From Gongronella butleri (taxonomy: Eukaryota > Mucoromycota > Mucoromycetes > Mucorales > Cunninghamellaceae): a stretch of 64,000 bases of DNA. The notes under the pieces are model-generated. The model searched no databases and had not been told where the DNA came from. It saw nothing but the letters and a program-made list of their open reading frames with translations. How positions within the stretch are numbered: the first letter of the stretch is position 1; each line of letters begins with the position of its first letter. A program made the position numbers and the translations under genes. The stretch spans positions 1-64,000 of the forward strand of contig JAIWZP010000089.1 of assembly GCA_025201375.1 (NCBI GenBank). The letters are read 5' to 3'. Positions 46,600 through 58,340 of the stretch are shown here, piece by piece.

Positions 46600-48045
46600 T
46601 GAGGACTGTAACCTTAGTTTTTGCTACAACCTACGCTTTTATTGTATTTCTATCAGTGACCGCGGAGTGTTCACCAGGTGATTGAAAGGCGTGGCCATTT
46701 TCCGCTCCTCGACTGCACCTCTAGGAAAACGCGTGATTTCAAATATTGTCTTTGCGCGCCATCCAGTGACCGCAGCGCCGCGAGGCTGAGCTCATTCAAT
46801 TGAGAAGAAGTGGAATGAGGAGGTCAAAGATTTATTCGCTCTTTGGTTTGCAAACTGAGGGACATGCTATCAAAAATTGTAAAGAAACACAAAATCGCTC
46901 TTGTCTAGACAACCCACTTGATCCATATTGATCCATAACCCAATTTATGTCACCAAAGGCAAAGAACAATAGACCAAACTGTCTCTCAAGCTAGATGCAT
47001 ATTGCATCTTGACTAGTTTTCGGTAAAGCATGGCAAAATGACTATTTTACACAAATGTCTATTGTAGCGCGCAAAAAATTGGGACTGCCATGCCTCGAAA
47101 TGCTCGTCAACGAACTCTGGAGAGCTTGGAATGTAAATGAGCATTGATTTGGCGACTGCCACGTGTCATAAACGCACGCCACAAGCAAATCAAGATTTTG
47201 TCGTGGCGAGCCTCCAAAACCAGAATTGAAAAATGAGGTCCTCAGAAAGCTGCGACACTTGCACACAAGAACAATGGCATAGAGAAACCAACGAAAATGC
47301 CCAAAAAAAGGGCCATCCAACTGTCGAGTCACGAGCAATGGCAAATTTTCAATTTTATTTCAATCGCGAATAACACGGAAAAAACGCGTTCATAGTGCCG
47401 TGCTGACGCGTCCTCTGACAAGTGCTGCCCCAGATGCATGGATTTGGTTAGGAATAGGTGCGTGTAGCTTGACGCCTGACGCGATTTCTCACGCGTCAAA
47501 GCTGACCCGCAAACAGATTAATTGCGTCCATGCCACCCAAAACTGGATCTTTGCAGAGATTATCGATGTCCTCGTACGCAGCGCACCGTGCTTGTTCTGA
47601 TGGTCTGTGTTTCGTGGCTCTGTGGCCAATTTTCGTCGACTTTTCTTTGAGATGAAAAAAAGAGGCAAATCGCATTTTACGTGCCAACCAGTCAATGCAC
47701 CCCCGGTTTTTATTGCATTTCCATTGGTGAAAGCGAAGTGTTCACCTTGGGATTGAAAGGCGTGGCGATCTGAAGACATAAAATTCGCTCTTTTTTGAGG
47801 GTCGACTGCACCCCTTGGAAAATCAGTGGTTTTTGAAAATGGCCATGACGAGCCATCTAGTTCTCACAGCGCCGCACGGGTGCGCTTATTCAAACGAGTG
47901 AACTTGGAAGTGCTGATCCAATGATGTAAACGGCCATGTAAAGAGAAAGCAATGGCTGCAAACATCCAGAAAACAACATAAAGATGCCAATTGCCATTTT
48001 CTCAGCAACCGCCTCATCGATTGTTGTTTTCGCTGCACGTGACGA
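46600..48045 (+). repeat. Dispersed repeat family B, copy 3 (more than one unit)
   Basis: Order of parts: a degenerate part 2 (46620-46800), part 3-like sequence (46880-46970), part 1 (47060-47510), part 2 (47540-47890) and part 3 (47960-48045). The two part 2 segments are about 1.06 kb apart, so the unit is about 1 kb and arranged in tandem. It shares CTTGCACACAAGA, TGGTCTGTGTTT, GCTCTGTGGCCAATTTTCGT and CCCCCGGTTTTTATTGCATTT with copy 2. Same orientation as copies 1 and 2. Confidence 0.7.
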
Positions 48046-51000
48046 AGCTGCTTGATAGAACGCTCAATTTCATCCGCTACATGTTTGACAGCAGACCAGT
48101 TCAAACAAGATTGCAAAAAGGTTTGAAATCACAAAAATACAATTCTGCTATTGCTAGTGTTACAGCGACCCGATCCCCGCCAGCAGTCTACATGGATTTT
48201 AACTATGATGCTCCAAAGGCATGACAAGAGCAACAAGCGAATCGCAAACATGCTTTGTAATTCATTTTGAATTTTGATCTTTCTCGACAACCACGCGTCC
48301 GAGCAGCCTGAAACTCCAAGGACCTTGTGCCTTTTGAACATGCGCATCTGCCCATTGCCGTCATCGCAGAAAACGACGCGCATTTGAATGACATTACACG
48401 CGTAAAAAAAAAAAGAGAGAGAGAGAGAGAGCAAGACCATAAAAGAATGAGAAATTCGAATCCGATGCTCCATGTATAGAAACAAGAAGAAAAAAAAAAA
48501 GACCTGCTTTATATGTGTGTGAGGCCGTGGAGCGGCATTCGCGGAGAAATTGGTAGAGGAGGGCATGGAGCAAATATATAAAAAAAAAAAAGCTTGTGAA
48601 CTCGTTTCTTCGTATTTTAAGAGGTTGTTTGAAAAAGAGGTGCCCCGAATTAGCCAACGGGCATAAAAGTCTATCCATCTGGGGCGCCCCTCGTTCATAC
48701 AAAGGCAACCAGTTTCTCCTTTATTTCAAGGCGCATGCAAGTGCTCTCAGAGTGGTGTCACTCGATGCTTTGGCGAATACAGACACGATTGTCAGCGCGC
48801 TTTAAGCCAAAAAAAAATCATCGATTTCTCGTAAAAACCAAAGTGTTCGAGCCAAATTGAGATCTTTGGCAGCAATAAACATGCACTGTCATGGAAAAGG
48901 CGGCGGGATGGCAGTGCTGAACCCTTTTTTCAAATGGATGGCATGTCCTGGGCATCCAATATGCAGACTTGCATGCTGCTCTGTCGCTGTTTCACTGTTT
49001 AGCCGCCCCCACCCCCCAATCGCGCTTTTTTACCAGCCATGTTGCGCTGCCACACTGCCCATGTTGTTGCACTGCCTCACAGGCTGTTTTTTTCTCCCAT
49101 GTGCACCACAATAAGATTAAAACGACCGGCTATTCCCATATCGTTTAAAAAGAATGCAAAAAAAGGGCTTTTTTTATTGTAAAAAGGGTGCTTTGGCCAT
49201 TAGTTCACTCTTTTCAAAGAAAAAGAGATCCGTCCTCCCCAGGACGAAGACCTTGCCAAGCATGGGGGAGGAAAAAGTTTGGCTTGGAGGCGAAAGGGTG
49301 AAGCCGCAAGCAGCAGGGAGCCTTTTGTCAAGTGAATGGCACGTCCACTCGTGCCAATGGGTGGGAGTTCGAGCAGACGCATGGCGTGGTCGGCGACGAG
49401 CCGTAGCCCTATGACCCAGAGAGCCATGCCAACCACAAGCGCCCACGATAACTCGACCACCACCGACTCAAAAAAGCCTGCCAGCTTGGGGGCCCAGCCC
49501 CACCACAACCCACCAGAGCCGTTTGGAGGGTTACCAACCATGCCTTGTCGAGGGTCATATTCAGGGGAAATCATTCATGACGATCTTCCACTAGCACACC
49601 ACAGACATTGGCTTCTTTTCAGTAGTTTTTGCGTTTCCAGGAGAAGCCGAGCCCATCAAAACGACCTAGAAACATATCCCTCGGATCCAAAAAAGACGTC
49701 GGTTAGGGTTAAGCGAACGCTGTGCTGTGGAACAACAACAAGACAGGCGGCAACAAGTTTAATCGGGCCGCCTCCAACCTCGAAAGGATGAAAACGACTG
49801 AAAGAAAAAGAAAACAAAACAGCCCCGCCCGCCCCCCTTTTTATTTTTTTCTTCAGCCAGACAAAAAGTCCGACCCCCTTTTTGGTGACGATTGGCTCTT
49901 TTGCGCGTTTCGGCGTCCCATTCCATTCCCCCGCCCTGCTTTTTGCATTTTCTGGGACTGTCCGTCGTCTTCACTGCCAGACTTTTGTGCTTGATCATGC
50001 AACAAGCTTTTTGTGCAAGACCAAAATTATCAAAACAGCGTTTTCTAGGCGTATGACCAGCTGAGAGCAATCAAATCTGCAGCCACAGAGCCCCTCAATC
50101 GGATGTGGATGCCCGGGATCGTCGAGTCAAATACAGAGCGGCCATGAAGGGCTGTGAATTCATCGAGAAAAAAAAAAAACCTGCAAGTTGCAGTAAAACG
50201 GCTTTGATTGCCGTTTACTCACCACCCACCTATTTAATCATTTGGGAACAAAACGGACCATGGAGCCTCGCTGATGCACAATGTGACGATGATGAGGTCG
50301 AGGAGCCGGTCGGTTGTGGAAAAGGACGAAATTTGGTTTGCGTCATGAAATCATATCATTCCCGGAAAACCTCGCTTTTTTTTTTTTACTGTATTGATCA
50401 CGCACATCCATGACGCAGCCAATAGTGATCTTTGCGATGATGCATGTTTCAAGGCACAGCGGCCTGTTTTCGTCGAGATGGGCTTGGTGGACAAAGTGAT
50501 TTTCAAATGGTCATCAACCAAGAGTCACGATGGCCCAGAGGTGGGCTCATTCGAACGAAGACCATTTTAATATGTAGTCCAAAAGAGTGGGTACCTTTTC
50601 TTGCCGGTCATGTATTGATTTTTGGCCAAGATACGCTTTTGCGGGTTCCTCGACTCTTGCACGGCGCCATGATCGCGTTCGAAATGGTGCAGCACCCAAA
50701 GGAAGCAGCGAATTGCCTGCGGTGTCTCAACACTGTAGAATGCCTGAAAAAAATGGACAATACTGTATGGATGCCCTTTATACCGATCAAGTCGCAAAAC
50801 CTGTACTTTGGCTCTGCATGCGCGATGGAATCATCTCTTGTTCATTTTCTGATAATTTCACCCCTGGTGGACAATTACAACTTGGCGTCCACGCCTTTCC
50901 AGACTTGCCTTTTAAGGAAAGTGCAGGTCCATTCGTCTTGGTCTTTCTTTTTTTTTTTTTTACAGGCACACCGTAAGTCTGGAGACACAAATACGGTGCG

Positions 51001-51835
51001 ATCTACCTTTTAACGTGACAGGGGTAATGTGCCTTTGATTTTTGTGAACTGGCGCCCTGGTATGCACGAGAGAGCACGCCTTTCATTTTTTTTTTTTTTT
51101 TTGCCAGCAAACTCAGGCACTGGCTGCAAAATGAGGTCTGCCACTCGTGGGACTGCCATTGTAGCGCATCATCAAGCATAAAATGGCTTTTCTGGCAAAA
51201 AGCAAAGAGGCTGCAGTCTTTTCTAGTTGAAATCAGTTGCAAACACGGTGTTTTGCGTAAAATGGAGACATGGCACTCAATTGTGTAAATTTCATCCGAG
51301 ATTTCTTATCCTACTTGCCATCAAGCTCACAAATGACATGAAAATGCGTAAAAATCACGCGGCAGCATCGCCAAACGTAGGATATTCATATAAAATCGTG
51401 TTTTTTTCTATTTGTATCGGAAATGCATCGCTATATGCCTCAACAGTGATCGAGCGAGCCAGAGCCACGATCATTGGCTGGCAAATGTAGACTCCGCCAT
51501 TCTGCCATCCAAAACTTGACTCAAAATCGACATCTATTTTTTTTTCATCAGGCTCGCAGGCGCCAAAAAGTGGCTCAATGCCAGTGCAAACGGTCCTATT
51601 CAAAAGAAAGAGGGCCAAGCAGTTGAAATGATCCAAAAGAAATGGGATCCAAGCCAAGATTTCATAGGCCCCGAACAGGCGACGCTATTTTTTTCGGTCG
51701 TTTCGCTTTTTGTCGGTCAACGTTGCGTCCATAGCCATCCAAACGGGCTCATTCGACAGCCAGACATCCAATGAACAGAATGGGGTGCTGCATCAATCAC
51801 GTTTTACAAGCATCCATTTATCGTTTCACGAATTG
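48046..51835. other. Gene-free region; no feature that can be supported
   Basis: Mixed unique-looking sequence with A/T runs and a GA microsatellite at 48414-48431. The plus-strand frame 50444-51013 (189 codons) has no family resemblance and no usual leader or introns, so it is not called. No tRNA, rRNA or repeat-family match was seen. Confidence 0.4.
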
Positions 51836-52057
51836 CTGGCCAATCTCGTCACACGCGCCTCGCATTGCAACAAAAAGGGCCACCGACCACCGCGATCGAG
51901 CTTTATTCACATCCGCGCGTGCAAACAGAACACGCTCCATCAAATGAAAGCTGCTGTGAGCCAAAAACAAAAAAAATTGACACTTGCAGAAGGGTGATCA
52001 TATCCCGCTCGAAGTTAGGGACATCAAGTGCTCTTGTGGCGCAATTGGCTAGCGCGT
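51836..52057 (+). repeat. Left arm of a 222-bp inverted repeat including the 5' part of tRNA-Asn
   Basis: Nearly identical in reverse complement to 52383-52604, with only a few mismatches (for example CATATCC versus CACACCC just before CGCTCGAAG). It covers about 194 bases upstream of the tRNA plus its first 28 bases. Confidence 0.92.
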
Positions 52058-52125
52058 TCGACTGTTAAATCATCATAACATGACGGTTTATCGAGAGGTT
52101 GGTGGTTCGAGCCCACCCAGGAGCG
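52030..52125 (+). tRNA. tRNA-Asn (anticodon GTT) with a 22-base intron
   Basis: A full cloverleaf can be folded. Acceptor stem GCTCTTG pairs with CAGGAGC (52118-52124), discriminator G. The D-arm stem is GCGC/GCGC. The anticodon stem TTCGA pairs with TCGAG around loop CTGTTAA, with GTT as anticodon. The T-arm is GGTGG/CCACC with loop TTCGAGC. The loop is interrupted after position 37 by 22 bases (about 52068-52089), the canonical intron site cut by the SEN endonuclease. A box TGGCGCAATTGG lies at 52037-52048 and B box GGTTCGAGCC at 52104-52113. Confidence 0.93.
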
Positions 52126-52129
52126 ATTC

Positions 52130-52135
52130 TTTTTT
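52130..52135 (+). terminator. RNA polymerase III terminator of tRNA-Asn
   Basis: Six consecutive T, four bases after the tRNA 3' end. Confidence 0.85.
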
Positions 52136-52382
52136 GTCTTTTTTTGTAATTTTTCCATTTTGAATTGGTTAAGTGTGCCTTTTTTTTTTTTGGGTCGCCT
52201 CTTGTGCACTGTGTCCCTCAGCAGTGGATGTTGCAGCGTGGTGTGCAGTTTCGAGGGAGCTTGGGGTGTGGCCAGGTGTGCCTTGAAGCATTTTTTCATT
52301 TTTGCGATTTCTTCAGGCAAAAGTTGCTTTGGACGATGCTGCATGGAGATTGAGTATTGCTGCTTGTCGCTGTCCACGAGAC

Positions 52383-52604
52383 ACGCGCTAGCCAATTGCG
52401 CCACAAGAGCACTTGATGTCCCTAACTTCGAGCGGGGTGTGATCACCCTTCTGCAAGTGTCAATTTTTTTTGTTTTTGGCTCACAGCAGCTTTCATTTGA
52501 TGGAGCGTGTTCTGTTTGCACGCGCGGATGTGAATAAAGCTCGATCGCGGTGGTCGGTGGCCCTTTTTGTTGCAATGCGAGGCGCGTGTGACGAGATTGG
52601 CCAG
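52383..52604 (-). repeat. Right arm of the inverted repeat; carries a truncated tRNA-Asn 5' half
   Basis: Reverse complement of 51836-52057. On the minus strand it ends with the first 28 bases of the tRNA (acceptor 5' strand, D-arm and A box) and then diverges, so the anticodon, T-arm and B box are absent. It is a non-functional tRNA fragment. A 325-base spacer separates the arms. Confidence 0.9.
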
Positions 52605-53526
52605 TCATTTCCACTAAATCACAATGGAATGTGGTTGCCCTTTTAAGAGAATGATCGGCCTACCCCTCCATTTTGTTCTCTGGGTGCCTGGCTGTTGAAT
52701 GAACCCATTTGTATAGCAATTGAAGCGAAATTGTACGAAAAAATGTCAAATTGACAGAAAAAAAAGAGTTGCATATTTGACGCTTGGAGAGTCTTCCGTT
52801 GAATCGCATTTTATTGATATTTTTAGAGGGTTGACATTGTTGGATTGGAATGGGATTGTTCGTCGAAGCATCATTGGGCCACTTGTTGCCCTTGCGAGCT
52901 AAATGAAAAGCGATTTTGAGCATAGTTTTGGGCAATAGGCACGCGTCCTTAGAAGGCAAGCTTGAAAAGGCGTGGGCGCTAGGCGCAATGTCCACTAGGA
53001 GGGAAATTCATTGAAAAAAGGACCTTTTTACGATTCAATCGTAATTTTTTCATGCGCAGCACGCGACAACGACAACCCCAACGCATCTATATAAGCGTGT
53101 TTATCATAGCTCTAGCTGCACCTCAAAGCCATCGCGAGCACTACACAACGGTTGAAACCTCAAGGTTTCCTGCTTGGACACGATTTTTGCAAAGCAAGGC
53201 CAAATGTACTATTGATCCAGCAAAACTCACCGAAATTGCAACAGACTCAGCCATGCAGACAAAGGCGCTTCTCTCTGATTCATTTGGGGTCCAGCAGGCT
53301 CGAATTTTTGCAGCCCTTGTCGATAAAACGAAAAAGAATATGATTTTTCGGCGTGCTTTACTTTTTTTTTTTTTTCCTGATTCCTTCCAGTAAAGCATCT
53401 AAAAGATCCCAAAAGCAAAGTTTCGACGATTCCACCTGTCAAGGCTCTCTTGACTTTTATGCATTTTTGGCACAAATCACGGTCATGCGTCACAATTCCA
53501 TCTCCGATTGTCATGATCCTTTTCCG

Positions 53527-53561
<35 letters not shown>

Positions 53562-53824
53562 CGTGTGATTGATCGTGTGTCGTGATAGATTGAGCATGTC
53601 AATCAAGTGAAAAAGATAAAAAGGTCCAGCGATGCACATCCCAAGATTTCGCACAACTGAAACAATGACCTAGTGGTGGCACAATGACACCAGTAACAAC
53701 CATGCTTTTTTTTTCCTGCTGCTGTGGAGCATTGTGCCTAATCAGGCGGGGCCATAAAAACGCCATCCCGTCGCCGGGTCGGCGCGTCGTTTCTTCTTCT
53801 TTTTTTTTCTTTGTTGTTGTCAAT
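52605..53824. other. Spacer with a T34 run; no gene seen
   Basis: It includes 34 consecutive T at 53528-53561. No conserved coding region. Confidence 0.5.
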
Positions 53825-55040
53825 ATGGCGAGCGTCTCCACGCCTCCCATCGCTTGCAAGGCGGCCGTCTACTCGCTGCTGGAGCGTCGGTTTGCCGAAA
53901 GCGAGCTTCCTCCGTTGACTGACGCGTCGCGTACTGTTGACAAACGGTTTGGCGTCGACCTGGCGAGTGGACGACACACGGCGCTTTTAACATGTCGAAA
54001 GCATCTGTTGAATCTCTATCGAATGAGACTCAGGGTGGAAAAAGGTGTTGGACGCGTTGAACGACACTTGTCTCGTGCCTCACGTCGAGATATCAAGGCT
54101 TTTTGGCTTAAACGAGCAAAAGAACGAGCCCAAGGGCTTCACGCGGGGCTCTGTCGTATTTTATGAGCGATGTTACGCGTGCCAGGTTAGCAAGATGCGC
54201 GACACCATCGATGTGTACGACCGACACCGCAGCGACGCGTCGTTTCATGCGGCATGGTGCAAGCGGCGGGCTAACCTGGATTAGAACAGCCACGACTGGG
54301 GTGGCTATGTAGGCTGCACGACACGTTCTGCCGAGAAGCGTGCGTGACAAGATGAACAAGCAAAAAAGGACAAGCGACGCGTCGCAGCAGCTTCCTCGCT
54401 TGCTGGGGCGCCATCTTGGGCGCCATTCTGTCGCCAATGATCTTTACCGTGCCCAGACTTGAGTTCACCGACAAAGCGGAAGGCACAGAGCGCTCGCGCA
54501 AGGTCGACCACGCCATTCTGGGCCGCGATTTCATTCTGAATCGCCAATCAGGCGTCTTTGACCTCGCCTATCACCTGCGGGACAATATCAACCAAGCGAT
54601 CTCGCAATTGGGGCTGCGCCTGCAAAGTCCGGAGCTGCCAATTTGACATTTGAAGCGCTGCCAAGCTTCACATCCGCAAAAAGGTGAAAAAAGTGGTCCC
54701 CACGTGCTCGCAGCGCAACACCGTTTGATTCGCATCTCATTTGTTGCAGAGATGCGCCAGAAAAGCACCGCCATGCGTTGGAGGTGGCCATGGCCACAAT
54801 GTAGCGATGGAAAGATAGACCTTGAGACGCAAAGCGGTTCGGACGACAAGATCTACGAGGCCGTGGCTGCTTACACCGCCACCACGGCCATTCAGCAAGG
54901 TACATTTACAACAACAAAAAAAGGGGGGCCAAAAGGATTTTGTGAATGACTTTCCCCCCCATACAGTGAGTGTACAGCCCATTATCGCCCAAGATTCGCC
55001 CTTTCTCTTCACCTGGGACATCCCATCCTTACTTCCTTAG
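53825..55040 (+). pseudogene. Unrecognised gene, reading frame broken in several places
   Basis: I do not recognise the product. The start at 53825 follows a T-rich leader and gives MASVSTPPIACKAAVYSLLE, continuing to LLNLYRMRLRVEK. At an A5 run (about 54035) the coding sense moves to another frame: VLDALNDTCLVPHVEISRLF, KGFTRGSVVFYERCYACQ, ending at a stop at 54282-54284. Coding-like sequence resumes in another frame (FTVPRLEFTDKAEG, FDLAYHLRDNINQAISQLGL), shifts again near 54645 (LTFEALPSFTSAKRDAPE) and again near 54800 (DLETQSGSDDKIYEAVAAYT). A clean intron at 54900-54965 leads to a last exon ending FLFTWDIPSLLP at 55040. Another intron at about 54682-54750 fits. So it is either a young pseudogene or a real gene with sequencing indels. 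No known domain is visible. Confidence 0.55.
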
Positions 55041-55189
55041 CCTTGCCTGCCTGCTACCAGTATCGGCCTATTTGTTCTCTCTCTTGTCTATGTTCAAACA
55101 ATCTCTATTAAAAAATCACTCTTATGGCTTTCCATACTTTTGAATGTGATAAAGGCTGAAAGGCATCCCGCCTTACAATCCATGTACTG
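55041..55189. other. Short spacer
   Basis: 3' side of the broken gene; nothing else seen. Confidence 0.4.
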
Positions 55190-55760
55190 TTACTGTAGCC
55201 TCATCGGGAGAAACGCGCAAAATATTATTTGGCGCTGGGTTTTCACTAGCAAACACGAATCTCAAGATTTCTCGAGACTGAGTGATCCGATTCGCGAAAA
55301 AACTGAACACCGTTGGAGAATTGGGTCTCCCCTCAACTGATCCAAATTTGGGAGCAGATGAGTAAGTTTCTGATGACGCGCTAGATTCATAGGCGTAAAG
55401 GGGGTAAGATCAGCTCCATTTGGCCACGTACTGCGGCAACGGCTGTGCGCCCCGATGCGTGAGACGCCTCAAATGAATTAGCGGGCAAACGCGGTAAAAG
55501 CGCTTGTGGTTTGAGAACATCGCGTCGAGTTTTCGGTGAACTAGCCTTCAGGGGTCGGTTTAACCCTGATTTTGGCCCTGAATTTAAGAAAAATGCATAT
55601 TCTCAGAACTGAGTGATTCGAGTTGCAAAAAAAAAAAAGGAATTAATGTATTTCCAAGTGGAGTATCATATCCACATGTCTAAACGCCAGATGGTCAGAC
55701 TCATCTGGAGAAACGCGTAAAATATTATTTGGCTCTGGCCTTTGGGGGGGTTCAGTTCTA
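55190..55760 (+). repeat. Tandem repeat family A, locus 2
   Basis: Shares landmarks and order with 32820-33230. These include TCATCGGGAGAAACGCG, TTTCACTAGCAAACACGAATC, TCTCGAGACTGAGTGATCC, GATGAGTAAGTTTCTGA, CGTAAAGGGGGTAA, GGCAACGGCTG and CGCTTGTGGTTTG. The first motif recurs at about 55702, some 500 bases later. Same orientation as locus 1, about 22 kb away. Confidence 0.78.
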
Positions 55761-56435
55761 CAGTAATACAGGATTGCTGATCTTTTTTTTCGTGTCTGAT
55801 TCCCGTGTGAGTCATGTCGCCCGTGTTCGGGTAGCACTCGGGTGGTGCGTGGTGGTGCAAACCAACAATACAGTAACGCCAAAACGTCCACAGGATGCGA
55901 CCGTTAGAAAACATTCGCTTTTCACAATCCATCAAGTACTATGTAGTTGCCTAGATGATGATCCCACACAAGGCACAACCACGCAGGATGCATTGTCCCA
56001 GCCATTTTCCACATATTTTCAGCTAAAAGTCACGCTTTTTATTACCTTTGCAAACATCACCGCTAAAACAGGAGCCAATAGAAATCGATGCTTGGACGGC
56101 GTGCGTGTGGGGACGCCGAGCACACAATGCGCCCCCTGATTCAATGGGCGATCGATAGGGTCAAGCGCTTGTATTTTTATTTTTCGGGTGTTGCGAGGCA
56201 GGATTGGTCAATGCAAGGCCTGATTGTCGCAGAAAAATAAGGAGTGGGGCGTTTGCATCTGCAAGGCAATAAGCCAATGAGGAGAAGGAGAAGGAGGAGG
56301 AGGAGAGGGGACGACATGGCGGCAGGAGAAAAAGCAGACTCTTGCAGCATATGACCGCGCATCTCCCTGCGTCGTCCATTGTATTTCTTTGGCAATTCAA
56401 GTATATTTCTTTTTTTTTATTTTTACACGAGTGTT
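55761..56435. other. Spacer; no gene seen
   Basis: It lies on the 3' side of the small secreted-protein gene. A purine-rich stretch (GGAGAAGGAGAAGG...) occurs at 56278-56310. Confidence 0.4.
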
Positions 56436-56753
56436 TCAACTGATACGGCGGAGCGAGCGGATGCTTTGGCGTGTGTGACAATCAGAATCAAAGCGATCAG
56501 TCGAGTCTGGCTGCTGGCAATGGTCATCGAGGAAACCTGCCCAGGTTTCCGTGTCCGAGGTGACCTGGTACGAAAAATAGGGCGAGGGGATCGTGAAACA
56601 ATTGGCATTGGACACGTTGTTGTCGACAAAGACCTTGTCTGCGGGCTTTATCTTGTTTTCTTCGCCATCGCCGCACACATTATTGGACCAGACCTGAAGG
56701 TCGGCGGCTACGGCGACGAGAAAACACAAAAAGGCGACGGTGCGAGCCAGCAT
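56436..56753 (-). CDS. Small secreted protein
   Basis: 105 residues from the ATG at 56753. The first 17 or so residues (MLARTVAFLCFLVAVAA) form a textbook signal peptide, with cleavage likely after VAA. The mature part is polar and acidic with Cys in NNVCGDG, NANCFT, DHCQQP and DSDCHT, so four Cys that could make two disulfides. The final 12 residues are basic. No known family recognised; the size and Cys content fit fungal small secreted proteins, whose roles vary. The longer frame upstream of 56753 is hydrophobic and T-rich in DNA and is more likely leader. Confidence 0.7.
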   Translation of the reverse strand: MLARTVAFLCFLVAVAADLQVWSNNVCGDGEENKIKPADKVFVDNNVSNANCFTIPSPYFSYQVTSDTETWAGFLDDHCQQPDSTDRFDSDCHTRQSIRSLRRIS

Positions 56754-56946
56754 GATGACAAGAATTAGAAAAAAGAAAGAAATGCAAAAAAACAGGGGAT
56801 GATCTACGCGATGAGTGTGTGTTTCCCCCCTCTCCCCTTTATTTTCAAAACGGGCAATCAGGATCTGCGATGCACATGCACGCGCTCTTTTTTTTTTTTT
56901 ATTCATCTATTTTTTATTCATCTTTTTTTTTTCCTTCTCTCTTCTC

Positions 56947-58340
56947 TCAATGAGCGTCCATGTCATGGTCGCCGTCCTTGTCCGTGTCGTCCTTGCGCAC
57001 CTGGCGCTCGATGCCGCGCAAAAAGGCTTCTGGGCCGAGGGCAGCGGAGGGATCGAGGCCGAATTGCTGTGTGAGTGGGCCGAGCTGGCCGCTTTGGAGT
57101 GCGCCGGTGAAGCCATGGAGCGCCTGTTGGAATTGAGGCGATAAAAGGACCTGGCGCAGCTGGTCGGGCGTATGTTCGCAATTGTCGGGCAAGTGAGGAT
57201 ACATTGCTTCGCAGACGTCCTTGTCGGTGAGCAGGGTGGCAAGCACGTCCTTGTTCAAAACGTCCTTTAGGTGGACGGGGCTGGCCTGCTGCTGTTGTTG
57301 CTGGAATCCGGCGAGGATGTTGCGCAATTGCTCGTACTGGTCACCCGACTCGGCGGCGGGGGCTGATGCAGATGCTGGTTCTGCGGCTGGTGCCGGTGCC
57401 TCCTGCTCCTGCTCCTGCTGTTGTTCCTGCTCTTGCTCTTGCATGGGCGTGGGCTGCTCAGGCGCGGCCGTCGCCGTCGTGTCCGTTTCGGCCGTGTCGG
57501 GGACAGACGGCGCCACCGTCGCATTGGTGGTATTGTCGTCATTGATCGCGTCGTCGTCATGGTCGTCACTATTTTTCAAGAAAATTGAGCCTCTCCCATT
57601 CTTTTCTTTTTTTTTTTATTCCTTACTGCTGCTGCCTGGCTTGCTGAAAGAGCTCCATGAGACTCTGTTCGGTAAGCGAGCCGTCCGAGGCGGAGCCCAT
57701 AAGACGCTGCATCAGTTCCATTTCGATGTTTTGCGAATCAATGTCCATGGCGGTGTCATCGAGCGATGGCGTGTTTATGGCCCGATTGACGCTATTGATG
57801 AATGTGTCGTCACCGCGGTCGTTTTTGTGTTGCATCCAATAAAACAGTCGCTGGCTCGATGTCTTGAACTTTAGCATGATCACACGGCCCGTCGTGCATT
57901 CAGGCACCCGCACCATCTCGGCCTCGTCCGGGAAGATGATCAAATCCTACGCCAATCGCGTCAATTTTTTTTTAGAAAAAGAGGGAGGAAACGCTTACGT
58001 CTTCGGGCTGGCTGCCACTCTTGCGTTCCTTCCAGTAAAAATGCATCAATTGGTCGTCGCCCTAGGCATTCACAAAGAAAAAAACAGATGAATTTCGGCA
58101 GTGCACACGCGCGCGCGCAAACAAAAAAAGTGTACCTGATCCATGTAAATCAAGCTATAAACAACAACAAAGAACGAAGAAGAAGAAAAAATAAAGACAC
58201 GTCAGTGGGTGAGAGTGGAAAACAAAGCAATTGTACCCTTTTCGTAGGTCAGGCTTGAGCAAGTTGCCTTGGCGTATGCATTTTCCGGCGTGGAATTGCA
58301 CTAGGTGGCGCTCTACGGGCTGATACAGGTTGAGGACCAT
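56947..58340 (-). CDS. RPN13: Proteasome regulatory subunit RPN13 (ADRM1)
   Basis: Ubiquitin receptor of the 19S proteasome that also anchors the deubiquitinase UCH37 where present. Four to five exons from the ATG at 58340. The N-terminal Pru domain has LVQFHAGKCIRQGNLLKPDLRKG, LIYMDQGDDQLMHFYWKER, FPDEAEMVRVPECTTGRV and KFKTSSQRLFYWMQHKND. An acidic, Gln/Glu-rich and Ala/Pro-rich linker follows (EQEQEQQQEQEQE). The C-terminal DEUBAD-like helical domain includes LKDVLNKDVLATLLTDKDV, MYPHLPDNCEHTPDQLRQVL and SPQFQQALHGFTGALQSGQL. Having the DEUBAD domain implies a UCH37 partner, unlike in S. cerevisiae. About 375 residues. It is divergent from SEN54 with 154 bases between the start codons. Confidence 0.95.

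Noticed and set aside
49700..49712. TTAGGGTTA, telomere-like
   Set aside because: Only one and a half units; not a telomeric array.
50444..51013. 189-codon open frame on the plus strand
   Set aside because: No recognisable domain, it ends in a Phe run coded by a T tract, and it shows no splice or leader features. Probably chance.
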